A DNA stretch of 51,056 nt from an uncultured Acidobacteriaceae bacterium (GTDB lineage: Bacteria > Acidobacteriota > Terriglobia > Terriglobales > Acidobacteriaceae), in the NCBI GenBank assembly GCA_937879855.1, contig CALFMO010000046.1, positions 1 to 51,056 on the forward strand, written 5' to 3'. The notes under the pieces were generated by a model, which did not search any database, was not told the origin of the DNA, and saw nothing but the letters and a program-made list of their open reading frames with translations. Shown piece by piece: positions 41,745 to 49,227 of the stretch. The stretch's first letter is position 1. Each line of letters starts with the position of its first letter. Position numbers and translations under genes: made by a program.

Positions 41745-42796
41745 TTCACTGCTGCCGGCAACTGCTCTTCTATCTTCACTAACAGCTCTTCTACGGACGG
41801 CACATTTCCGCCGACACGGCCGTAGAATTCGACCGGGCGCTTGCCGCCGAGGGCCAGGCGAACATCTTCCACCATCTGTCCGTTGCTTAATTCCACCACG
41901 AGAACTTTCTCGGCCCGCAACGCCGTTGCTGCGAGTTCTTTTGCGGGGAACGGCCACAGGCTGATCGGCCGGAATAGGCCGGCCTTGATTCCGTGCTTGC
42001 GGGCTTCGTCGACCGCCGAGCGCAGCACGCGCGACACGATTCCGTAGCCGACGACGATCAATTCGGCGTCTTCGGTGCGGTATTCTTCCCAGCGCGTTTC
42101 CGTTTGCTGCGCGCGCATATACTTCGCCTCCATGCGCCGCTGGTGCTCTTCCAGGTCGTCGCTCTCGAGAAAGATCGAGCTGACCATGTTCTTGCGAGTC
42201 TCCGCAGTTCCCTTCACAGCCCAGGGTTTTTCCGGCGCCGCGATGTCGCGATACTCGAGGTCGAGCGGTTCCATCATCTGGCCTACGAATCCGTCAGCCA
42301 GCACGATGGCGGGGTTACGGTAGCGATCGGCCAGATCGAAGGCGAGGATGGTCAGGTCCGCCATCTCCTGCACCGAGGCCGGAGCGACCACAAGGTTGCG
42401 ATAGTTGCCATGCCCTCCGCCCTTGACCATAGCGAAGTAGTCGCTCTGCTCGGGCGCGATGTTGCCTAAGCCGGGACCGCCGCGCATTACATCGACGATG
42501 ACGCAGGGTAGTTCTGCGCCGGCGAGATAGGAAATGCCTTCCTGCATCAGGCTGAGACCCGGACCCGAAGAGGCAGTCATGACGCGGACTCCGGCGGATG
42601 CGGCGCCGTACACCATGTTGATGGAAGCCGTCTCGCTCTCGGCCTGCACGAAGGTGCCGCCGACTTCGGGAAGATAGAGCGCGGCGGCTTCGGCGACTTC
42701 GCTGGCGGGCGTGATGGGATATCCGTAGTAGGCGCGACAACCCGCCAGGACTGCGCCCTTGATGACCGCAACGTTTCCTTTACAGAGTTGCCGCAT
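41738..42796 (-). CDS. 2-oxoacid:ferredoxin oxidoreductase alpha subunit (KorA/VorB type)
   Basis: 352 residues. Conserved regions include GNVAVIKGAVLAGCRAYYGY followed by PITPASEVAEAAA (pyrimidine-binding domain), FVQAESETASINMVYGAASA, MTASSGPGLSLMQEGISYLA and DVMRGGPGLGNIAPEQSDYF. Domain II near 235-350 has ELIVVGYGIVSRVLRSAVDE and LFRPISLWPFP. It partners with the beta-gamma protein encoded 96 bases downstream and with the dicluster ferredoxin gene that overlaps its start by 17 bases. The extreme C-terminus (VNT, then stop) comes from the inverted repeat. Confidence 0.92.
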   Translation of the reverse strand: MRQLCKGNVAVIKGAVLAGCRAYYGYPITPASEVAEAAALYLPEVGGTFVQAESETASINMVYGAASAGVRVMTASSGPGLSLMQEGISYLAGAELPCVIVDVMRGGPGLGNIAPEQSDYFAMVKGGGHGNYRNLVVAPASVQEMADLTILAFDLADRYRNPAIVLADGFVGQMMEPLDLEYRDIAAPEKPWAVKGTAETRKNMVSSIFLESDDLEEHQRRMEAKYMRAQQTETRWEEYRTEDAELIVVGYGIVSRVLRSAVDEARKHGIKAGLFRPISLWPFPAKELAATALRAEKVLVVELSNGQMVEDVRLALGGKRPVEFYGRVGGNVPSVEELLVKIEEQLPAAVNT

Positions 42797-43064
42797 GTCC
42801 GCCTCCTGGCTGGGATTGGGCGACCAGCGTTTTGGCCGGCGGCGCCAACCGGTAGACGATGATGGCGCCAGGCTCCGGGCAGCAGTAGAAGCAGATGCCG
42901 CATCCGGTGCAGTCGTGGCCCGTGTAACGCGCGGGGTGGACTCCGTAGGAACTCAGCTCGGGAGCGAGTTCCAGGCATTTCGGCGGGCAGGACTCAACAC
43001 ATAGCCCGCATCCCTTGCACTCCTCAACATCGATCGTGATACTGCCGCGTGCTGGGCCTGCCAT
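42780..43064 (-). CDS. Dicluster ferredoxin, delta subunit of the 2-oxoacid oxidoreductase
   Basis: 94 residues. Two [4Fe-4S] motifs: CKGCGLCVESCPPKCLEL (about 16-33) and CTGCGICFYCCPEPGAIIVY (about 52-71). The second has an extra Cys (FYCCPEP), common in the delta subunits of Kor/Vor enzymes. It relays electrons from the TPP subunit to free ferredoxin. It starts six bases after the CoA-transferase stop and overlaps the alpha gene, so all these genes are translated from one message. Confidence 0.93.
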   Translation of the reverse strand: MAGPARGSITIDVEECKGCGLCVESCPPKCLELAPELSSYGVHPARYTGHDCTGCGICFYCCPEPGAIIVYRLAPPAKTLVAQSQPGGGHAATL

Positions 43065-43070
43065 ATTTTT

Positions 43071-44408
43071 TTACCTCGAGACTGCCGACTGTGCGGCCTG
43101 AGGATGCTGCAACCATTTGGTCTTCTCGCAGTATTCGTAAAGCTGGGCGCGGAAATCGGGATGGGCGATCTCAATCAGCGCCTTGGCCCGCTCTCGAATC
43201 GACTTGCCGTGCAAATATGCAACTCCGTATTCCGTCACGATGTAGCGCACCAGGCCGCGCGAGGTGACCACTCCCGCTCCAGGATCGAGGGTGGGCACGA
43301 TCCGCGAAATTGTGCCTTGCTTCGCGGTCGATGAAATCGCGATGATGGGTTTGCCGCCCTTTGACCGTGACGCCCCACGCAGGAAATCCACCTGCCCGCC
43401 GATGCCGCTGTAGAACTGATTGCCGATGGAATCGGAACAGACCTGGCCGGTGAGATCAATCTGCAGCGCCGAATTGATGGCCACCATCTTGTCGTTGCGC
43501 GCGATCAGCAAGGGATCGTTGGTATACGCCGTGGGATGGAATTCGAAAATCGGATTGTTATCGACAAACTCGAACAGGCGCTTGCTGCCCAGGGCAAATC
43601 CCAGGATGATCTTGCGCGGCTTGAAATTTTTGCGGGCCCCGGTGAGCACTCCGGCTTCAATCAACGGAATCACGCCGTCCGAGACCAGTTCGCTGTGAAC
43701 CGCGAGATCTTTGCGGTCCATGAGCATGGGCAGCACTGCGTCGGGGATGCCACCGATCCCGGTCTGCAGCACCGCACCGTCTTCGATAAGGCCGGAGACG
43801 TTGCGCGCAATGGCAATTTGCAGATCAGTTACGACGGGCTTTTCCAGTGCGCACAACGGGCGCGACGACTCGACCAAGGCATCGATGTCGCTGACGTGAA
43901 TGAAGCTGTCGCCGTAGGTGCGCGGCATGTTGTCGTTGATTTGCGCTACGACGTAGCGCGCGCATTTGGCGGCGGTAAGAGTTGTGTCGACGCCCACGCC
44001 GAAGCTGCAGAATCCGTGGGAATCCGGCGGCGAGACTTCGATCAGGGCGACGTCAATCGGCATCTCGCCGCTCTCGAACAAGCCCTCAATCTCACTCAAG
44101 TAAATCGGCGTGTAATCGGCGCGGCCGTCATTGATCGCGGCGCGCACGTTGGCGCCGATGAACATGGCGTTGTGCCGGAAGTGGCCCGTCATTTCGGGAG
44201 CCACATAAGGCGCGCAGCCCATTGTCATCATGTGCACGATTTCCACATCGCGCAATTCCGGAGCGCGCCGCATGAGCGCTTCCACCAGCGTCTCGGGCTC
44301 AGCGCAGCCCGGCTGGATATAAACCCGCATCCCTGACCTTACGCAGCGCAGGGCTTCATCGGCGGTCTTCAGCCGCTTCTTGTAATCCATTTCCCACGAC
44401 ATCGACAT
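43071..44408 (-). CDS. Acetyl-CoA hydrolase/CoA-transferase family protein
   Basis: 445 residues from ATG 44408, with GGGGAG upstream. Class I CoA-transferase of the acetate/4-hydroxybutyrate/succinyl group. Seen are VYIQPGCAEPETLVEALMRR, the GIGGIPDAVLPMLMDRKDLA stretch, HSELVSDGVIPLIEAG (the Glu expected to form the CoA thioester), and near the C-terminus GIGGQVDFLRGASRSKGGKP (oxyanion-loop GxGG) and VVTSRGLVRYIVTEYGVAYL. It lies directly before the ferredoxin-alpha-betagamma oxidoreductase genes, so it probably moves CoA from the acyl-CoA product to acetate or another acid, saving the bond energy. The acyl group is not known. Confidence 0.9.
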   Translation of the reverse strand: MSMSWEMDYKKRLKTADEALRCVRSGMRVYIQPGCAEPETLVEALMRRAPELRDVEIVHMMTMGCAPYVAPEMTGHFRHNAMFIGANVRAAINDGRADYTPIYLSEIEGLFESGEMPIDVALIEVSPPDSHGFCSFGVGVDTTLTAAKCARYVVAQINDNMPRTYGDSFIHVSDIDALVESSRPLCALEKPVVTDLQIAIARNVSGLIEDGAVLQTGIGGIPDAVLPMLMDRKDLAVHSELVSDGVIPLIEAGVLTGARKNFKPRKIILGFALGSKRLFEFVDNNPIFEFHPTAYTNDPLLIARNDKMVAINSALQIDLTGQVCSDSIGNQFYSGIGGQVDFLRGASRSKGGKPIIAISSTAKQGTISRIVPTLDPGAGVVTSRGLVRYIVTEYGVAYLHGKSIRERAKALIEIAHPDFRAQLYEYCEKTKWLQHPQAAQSAVSR

Positions 44409-44420
44409 GCTTTCGCTCCC

Positions 44421-44891
44421 CTAGCGAGCCCGCAATACGCCTTCTTCTCGCGTCGCGCGAGCAACTTCTTGTTCGTAGCCCACAGCGCCAAAGTAAATTG
44501 CCCGGTCAAAAAACATCTCAAGCATCTGCAACAGTTCTAATTCCCCCATGATTTCTACCGCGCGGTCCATCACGGCTTCGCTCTTGAGGAACTCCCAGAG
44601 ATTTTCCTTGGTGAGCACGATGACCTGAATGACCTCGCTGAGCGGCACTTTCTGATGAGCGCGGCGCGCCCCGATTTCACGGTAGCGGTGCTCGATATCC
44701 AGTTCGTTCTTGCCCAGCAGCCACTCGCCCAGATGACGGTAGATTTCGTATACGCGCTCTTTCAATTCATGGGCAGGAATGTCTCGAAAATGCGTGACCT
44801 GCTCGCTGGTCTGGACTTTTGATTCAAGTCCCGCCGCCAGCGCATCGGCATGCGATTCAATCAGACGCACCAACCTGTAGGAAAACATCAT
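44421..44891 (-). CDS. RsbRD N-terminal-domain (globin-like sensor) protein
   Basis: 156 residues from ATG 44891 (GGGGG upstream; the GTG at 44897 is less likely). The pattern LIESHADALAAGLESKVQTS, then IPAHELKERVYEIYRHLGEW, with a middle HQKVPLSEVIQVIVLTKENL and WEFLKSEAV, matches the N-terminal domain of RsbR-family stressosome proteins, which has a globin-like fold. The usual STAS domain is absent, so this is a stand-alone sensor-like domain. Recognition is from memory of the family pattern and is moderately secure. It sits 12 bases before the CoA-transferase gene and may link stress signalling to that operon. Confidence 0.6.
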   Translation of the reverse strand: MMFSYRLVRLIESHADALAAGLESKVQTSEQVTHFRDIPAHELKERVYEIYRHLGEWLLGKNELDIEHRYREIGARRAHQKVPLSEVIQVIVLTKENLWEFLKSEAVMDRAVEIMGELELLQMLEMFFDRAIYFGAVGYEQEVARATREEGVLRAR

Positions 44892-44939
44892 ACGCACCCC
44901 CTGGCCCGATTACCCGGGCCCAGCCTCCCCCCACACCCT

Positions 44940-45431
44940 TCACACTCCGAGTTTCAGGACTGCATCGTGATTGCTCCAACCCTCGACCGGTACTTTGCCA
45001 GTCTCGACCGTGGGTTCCAGAGTCTGCGGGACCGTGATGGCCCGAGAAATCATGCACACTGCCTTCGTCTTGCGTAGCAGAGTGAGTCCCGCCTCGCATT
45101 GCTCTTCGGACTCTACGGTCAGTCGCGGACGAATCAGAATTTCGCTGAAGTTGCATCCTGTGTTCCGGTTGCGGCGCACACTGCCTTCGATTTCCACTTC
45201 CAGGTCGGTAAACTCGAACTTCGCCACCCGCGCCATTTCGTGGAAGGTGGTGGTAAAGCAACCTGCCAAAGCACAGAGCAGCAGTTGCTCGGGAGTCCAG
45301 CGGCCCTGCAGACCTCCTAACTCGGCGGCCTCAGAGAAGTGGATAGTGTTGGGAGAGGACTCGCACTTGGCCAGTCCAGTGCGGCCTGAGGTCCACCAGG
45401 CCGAGACGCGATAGGTGTATTCTGCAGCCAT
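44940..45431 (-). CDS. OsmC/Ohr-family protein
   Basis: 163 residues from ATG 45431, with AGGAG seven bases upstream. OsmC fold with both redox-type Cys in context: PEQLLLCALAGCFTTTFHEM and KTKAVCMISRAI. The central strands EFTDLEVEIEGSVRRNRNTG, then FSEILIRPRLTVESEEQ, fit the family. OsmC/Ohr proteins reduce organic or lipid hydroperoxides with thiols; this member is more OsmC/YhfA-like than Ohr-like. It lies between the TonB-like gene and the RsbRD gene with gaps of about 40 bases, all on one strand. An oxidative-stress role beside an oxygen-sensitive oxidoreductase makes sense, but is inferred. Confidence 0.85.
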   Translation of the reverse strand: MAAEYTYRVSAWWTSGRTGLAKCESSPNTIHFSEAAELGGLQGRWTPEQLLLCALAGCFTTTFHEMARVAKFEFTDLEVEIEGSVRRNRNTGCNFSEILIRPRLTVESEEQCEAGLTLLRKTKAVCMISRAITVPQTLEPTVETGKVPVEGWSNHDAVLKLGV

Positions 45432-45471
45432 TTTTAGACTCCTGGCGCTCCCCGAAAGCGCATTCCACAAC

Positions 45472-46338
45472 TCAAGAGGTGAGCGTGAAGATCACGGTGA
45501 TCGTGGTCTCAACCTCTACCGGTTGCCCATTCAAAAGGTACGGCTTGTAACGCCACTGTTTGACCGCAGTGAAGGCCGCCGGCACCAGCATGGGGTGGCC
45601 GCTCACCAACTGCAGGTTCTTGATCAGGCCGTTGCTGTCGATAATGGCGCTCAGCACTACGTCGCCTTGGACCCGCGCCGCTTTGGCCAGTGTTGGATAA
45701 ACCGGTTCCACACGCTGAATCAGCAGCCCTCTGGTCACGCCAGCGGAGATGCGGATGCGTTGCGGCACTACGGGAACAAATTTCGGCACCGCAGCCAAGT
45801 TCGTTGAACTGATAACGCTGCCAATCACTCCACCCATTTGTCCGCCAGGAATCCCTCCGGGCACGCCGCCCACAACGCCTCCGGTAACCGGCATCGGCGG
45901 CGGGGCTTCGTCTTCCTTAATCATCTGAATCTTCTGGGGAATCTTCGTCGGCGTGCGCAACTCGCCATTGTTGAGTATGTCCGTCTGGATCTGCTTAACC
46001 ACCTTCTGTACCTGCGCCGCCGCGGGCGGAGGCGGGGGAGGGGGAGGCGGCGGCGCTACCAAAAATGTCAGCAGTTGCGCGCTGGGGAGCTGCTCCGTAA
46101 ACGCTAGCGGTATGAGTAGCATTACGACAATGACTAAGATATTGATAATGAAGGATGTGGTCGTGGCGAAGAACTTGCGTTTCTTCTGCCCGCCAAATTC
46201 CAGCACGCTGTCGGAGAACATCATCCGAGGCGGCAGAGGAGGGCCCCAAACGATCTCGGAACGTGGCAGGATCGCCGCCGCTGAACGGCTTGCCGGCTTG
46301 ACTGCTGTTTCTGGTTCATGGAGTTCGACGGTACTCAT
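45472..46338 (-). CDS. TonB-family energy-transducing protein
   Basis: 288 residues from ATG 46338, with GGGAGG upstream. The N-terminal cytoplasmic segment is about 55 residues, unusually long for TonB. One membrane helix follows (SFIINILVIVVMLLIPLAF), then a run of ten prolines, a charged Pro/Lys/Glu section and a Gly-rich stretch (GGVVGGVPGGIPGGQMGG). The C-terminal TonB domain has VEPVYPTLAKAARVQGDVVL, IDSNGLIKNLQLVSGHPML and AVKQWRYKPYLLNGQPVE. TonB proteins couple the proton motive force to outer-membrane transporters, so a Gram-negative envelope is implied. No ExbBD or receptor gene is nearby. Confidence 0.9.
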   Translation of the reverse strand: MSTVELHEPETAVKPASRSAAAILPRSEIVWGPPLPPRMMFSDSVLEFGGQKKRKFFATTTSFIINILVIVVMLLIPLAFTEQLPSAQLLTFLVAPPPPPPPPPPAAAQVQKVVKQIQTDILNNGELRTPTKIPQKIQMIKEDEAPPPMPVTGGVVGGVPGGIPGGQMGGVIGSVISSTNLAAVPKFVPVVPQRIRISAGVTRGLLIQRVEPVYPTLAKAARVQGDVVLSAIIDSNGLIKNLQLVSGHPMLVPAAFTAVKQWRYKPYLLNGQPVEVETTITVIFTLTS

Positions 46339-46674
46339 GGGAAACCTCCCTGCCCTTGCCGCCACGACCGCTCTTGAACCTGTCGCGCCGGGGGATGTGC
46401 CTTGAGCGGTCACATCTTCGCTTTTCTCAAGGACATCTTCGCCCGAGGCAATCAGCCCGGCAAATGGCCCTCATCACGGTTCTTGGTGATCTCAATCACG
46501 GTTTTGCTATTTCGGCTAAACGAAAGTAACGAGGGCAGATGAGTGGTGGGAAGTTTGCGCGCAGTGAGTCTCGCCAAGCACGAAGAAGAGGCAAAGATCG
46601 GACTGCGAACTTCAGACCTCGGACGTTGGACCTGACCTAGGGATTCGGGACCCAGTGGGGCACGGAGTTGCTGA
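46339..46674. other. 335-base spacer between the TonB-like and histidine kinase genes
   Basis: I see no convincing gene. It contains the GTGA-N6-TCAC palindrome at 46486-46499 and a partly overlapping ATCAC...GTGAT inverted pair (46473-46490), suitable as an operator for the leftward operon. Confidence 0.6.
46486..46499. promoter_or_regulatory. CRP/FNR-like palindrome upstream of the TonB/OsmC/CoA-transferase operon
   Basis: GTGATCTCAATCAC is a GTGA-N6-TCAC match about 148 bases before the TonB-like start codon. Inferred regulatory site. Confidence 0.35.
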
Positions 46675-48702
46675 TCATGCGTGCGCGCTGGCCATCAGCA
46701 CGGACTGCGGACGCGATTCGATCACCGGCACTTCCAGGGTTACGCGTCCGCCGTGAGGCGTCATGTTTTCTACCCGGAGGTCGCCGCCGCGTCGTTTGGC
46801 GATTCCATAGCAAACGCTCAGCCCGAGTCCTGTGCCCTTGCCCACAGGCTTGGTGGTGTAGAAGGGATCGAGAGCGCGGTTCAGATTCGAGAAGCCGGGG
46901 CCGGTATCTTCCACCTGGATCACCGCGCGCGCACCCTCCTGGTAGGCGCGAATCTTGATCTGGCGATTGCCAGCAAATCCTTGCAGCGCGTCGCAGGAAT
47001 TGTTGAACAGGTTCAGCAGCACCTGCTTGATCTCGTCTTCATTGATGGCGAGCAACGGAAGATTGGGTGCGATCTCCACCTCGACGGAGACTTTTGAAGT
47101 GCGCGTGTAATATTCGCAGAGCGTCAACACTTCCTGGACAATCGGAGTGAGACGGGCGATGTTGGTGTCGGCGGGACTCTTGCGCGAAAAGCGAAGCAGA
47201 TTGTCGGTGATTCGCTTCATGCGGCGGGTTTCGTTCATCAGGCGCTTGAGTTGATCGCTGGTGCGCCCCGAAGTGACGGTATCGCTCATCAGCTCGCCAA
47301 ACCCCATGATCGCGGTGAGAGGATTGTTCAGTTCGTGGGCGACGCCGGCAACCAATTGACCCATCGCGGCCAGCTTCTCCGACCACACTAACTGTGCGTG
47401 TAAGGACTTCATGGCAACCGCTATGGCCAGATCAGCGGCCAGGGACTCGATGGGAGCTAGTTCCTGCATGCGGATCGCGGTCGCTTCGTAGGGCGTCGCC
47501 AGAATCAGGCTGCCAAAGCACGCGCCCGATGCGGAGCCAAGCGGTATCAGCAGCAGAGTAGCTGTTTGCGGAACGTCACTTTCATTACCGCCGACACCAA
47601 GGGCCGCCCAATTGGATGGCAGAAAGAAAGCCGTCTTGTCGATCTGGCGCTCATCCGCGCAAAGCTTCTGGATATCTGCGGCTGTCCAATGTTCCGTCCG
47701 TGTTTGCAGCGTCGCCAGGAATTCTTGCGACAAACCGCTGGATCCGGCGATGCGAAGCGCTCCGCCGGGGCTCTCAATATGGATGAGCGCCGCATGAAAG
47801 CTGCTGAGCTCCGTGATGGCGGAGGCGACCTCGGGGCAAATCGTGTCGGGGGCAGTGCTGTCCAACAAGCGAGTGGTGATCGCGGAAAAGCATTCCAGTT
47901 GACGATTGATCCTTGCCGCGCGGCGTTGCATTCCGGCAATGGCGTGCGACTTGTCTTCCACCACCGCCAGGATCATTCCGAAGGCGACAAACAGCTTGGG
48001 AGTATCCCAATACGCGCTGGGAATAATCAGATGCGGAGCCAGATGACCTGTGAGGTAGAGAATTGGGAACACGGCTCCCCAGCAGAAAAATCCCACGGCG
48101 ATCGTTACGACTGCGGGTGAGGCGTCCCAATAATTCCGGCAAATGAAGACGCCGGGCAGCGCGAAACCGATACCGAGTAATACCACCGTGCCTTCGTGGA
48201 ACGAACCAGCAAGGACGGCACGGAGAGCCCAGGCTCCGGCCACGGAACACAGCACAGTGATCGCAGCTGAATACCCGGAGAAACCGCGCTTCACCCAGAA
48301 GAAGAAGCAGGCCGCGCCGCCGAGGCAGGCGATCAGGCACAAAGCGTACGGCCATCGCGAGGAAACAGAACAAGCCTCAAGCACTGCATAAATAACCGAA
48401 GGTAGACCCAACACCAGCAGTGCTATTGTTCGCTTCGCTCGATGCTCGGCTACCGAAGAGACGGAAACGAGGAACGCGACCGCGGACAATTGCAAGGCGC
48501 CGGCATCAATTGCCTGCAGGAATGAAATTGCGCGATGGCCCGCTGGCTCCAGCAGCTGCGCCAGAAAGTGAGTGAAGACCAGAGTCCAGCCCACTGCCCA
48601 CAGGGTGAGGCGGGCAGAACGGGTGTGACGCTTCAGACATGCAAAGATCATGACCAAAACGCCTACGATCATGCATGTAGGAAGCTTTTCAAGTACCCCC
48701 AT
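46675..48702 (-). CDS. Membrane sensor histidine kinase with a GAF-like domain
   Basis: 675 residues from ATG 48702, with GAGG eight bases upstream. About eight membrane helices occupy residues 1-250, of the 7TM-sensor style. A GAF-like region follows at about 270-440 (ITTRLLDSTAPDTICPEVAS). The dimerisation domain has the phospho-acceptor His in VAGVAHELNNPLTAIMGFGE. The ATPase domain has LLNLFNNSCDAL (N box), VEDTGPGFSN (G1) and GKGTGLGLSVCYGIAKRRGG (G2). No receiver domain and no partner regulator gene are adjacent, so it is an orphan kinase in this window. A perfect 7-base inverted repeat lies about 70 bases upstream. Confidence 0.92.
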   Translation of the reverse strand: MGVLEKLPTCMIVGVLVMIFACLKRHTRSARLTLWAVGWTLVFTHFLAQLLEPAGHRAISFLQAIDAGALQLSAVAFLVSVSSVAEHRAKRTIALLVLGLPSVIYAVLEACSVSSRWPYALCLIACLGGAACFFFWVKRGFSGYSAAITVLCSVAGAWALRAVLAGSFHEGTVVLLGIGFALPGVFICRNYWDASPAVVTIAVGFFCWGAVFPILYLTGHLAPHLIIPSAYWDTPKLFVAFGMILAVVEDKSHAIAGMQRRAARINRQLECFSAITTRLLDSTAPDTICPEVASAITELSSFHAALIHIESPGGALRIAGSSGLSQEFLATLQTRTEHWTAADIQKLCADERQIDKTAFFLPSNWAALGVGGNESDVPQTATLLLIPLGSASGACFGSLILATPYEATAIRMQELAPIESLAADLAIAVAMKSLHAQLVWSEKLAAMGQLVAGVAHELNNPLTAIMGFGELMSDTVTSGRTSDQLKRLMNETRRMKRITDNLLRFSRKSPADTNIARLTPIVQEVLTLCEYYTRTSKVSVEVEIAPNLPLLAINEDEIKQVLLNLFNNSCDALQGFAGNRQIKIRAYQEGARAVIQVEDTGPGFSNLNRALDPFYTTKPVGKGTGLGLSVCYGIAKRRGGDLRVENMTPHGGRVTLEVPVIESRPQSVLMASAHA

Positions 48703-48773
48703 CAAACGTACCTCGAGGGGAGAAGGATGGTCTCAAAGGTAACCTGCCGCCATTACCCTGCACAACGCCAGAA

Positions 48774-48793
48774 TGTGCCATAGAGGTGGCACA
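48774..48793. promoter_or_regulatory. Inverted repeat upstream of the histidine kinase gene
   Basis: TGTGCCATAGAGGTGGCACA has perfect 7-base arms and a 6-base spacer, about 72 bases before the start codon. It resembles an operator for a dimeric regulator. A sigma-54 reading fails because no TTGC follows TGGCAC at the right spacing. Confidence 0.4.
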
Positions 48794-48849
48794 AGGGTAA
48801 CGGAAAACATTTGCAACTCTAGTGAACTAATTGATGGGGTGGGAGTTGG

Positions 48850-49227
48850 TTATTGTACGAAATATCCGGTTGCAGACATACCAGCGGTTGCCAGCAAGAT
48901 CAATCCCATGACGAGCAGCGCGGCCAGCACGAACCGGGTGACTCCTTTCACGCTTGACGGGAGGCTCTGCGACTTAAACGGCGGGATCAGCATGGCGGCT
49001 ATAATGGTTGCCGTTACCGCCAGGCCCATCAGCATCCACCAGTTGAAGTCGGCATTGGCGTCTGCCTCCCGGAGCCTGCGAGTCTCGGCGGGAAGGCCAT
49101 AAAGCGAACTGTGCATGGCGGCCCACCACATATATTTCATCAGGGCGCGGGACGCTCCCAGTACCAGCGGCACCAGCGCCAGCCAGTACCAAGCTCGGTT
49201 TATCGATTTGGATTCGACTGTATTCAA
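48850..49227 (-). CDS. Small membrane protein of unknown function
   Basis: About 125 residues if started at the TTG 49227, which overlaps the stop of the upstream peptidase gene (TTGA). An ATG at 49140 is the alternative. Three hydrophobic segments are seen: AWYWLALVPLVLGASRAL, WWMLMGLAVTATIIAAMLI, and FVLAALLVMGLILLATAG near the C-terminus. A short polar section with ETRRLREADANADFNW lies between the first two. I do not recognise the family. It is translationally coupled to the DUF885 gene by position, so a membrane function related to that exported peptidase is possible but unproven. Confidence 0.6.
   Translation of the reverse strand: MNTVESKSINRAWYWLALVPLVLGASRALMKYMWWAAMHSSLYGLPAETRRLREADANADFNWWMLMGLAVTATIIAAMLIPPFKSQSLPSSVKGVTRFVLAALLVMGLILLATAGMSATGYFVQ

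Noticed and set aside
48774..48800. Sigma-54 promoter suggested by TGGCAC
   Set aside because: No TTGC at the required -12 position on either strand; the palindrome explains the sequence better.
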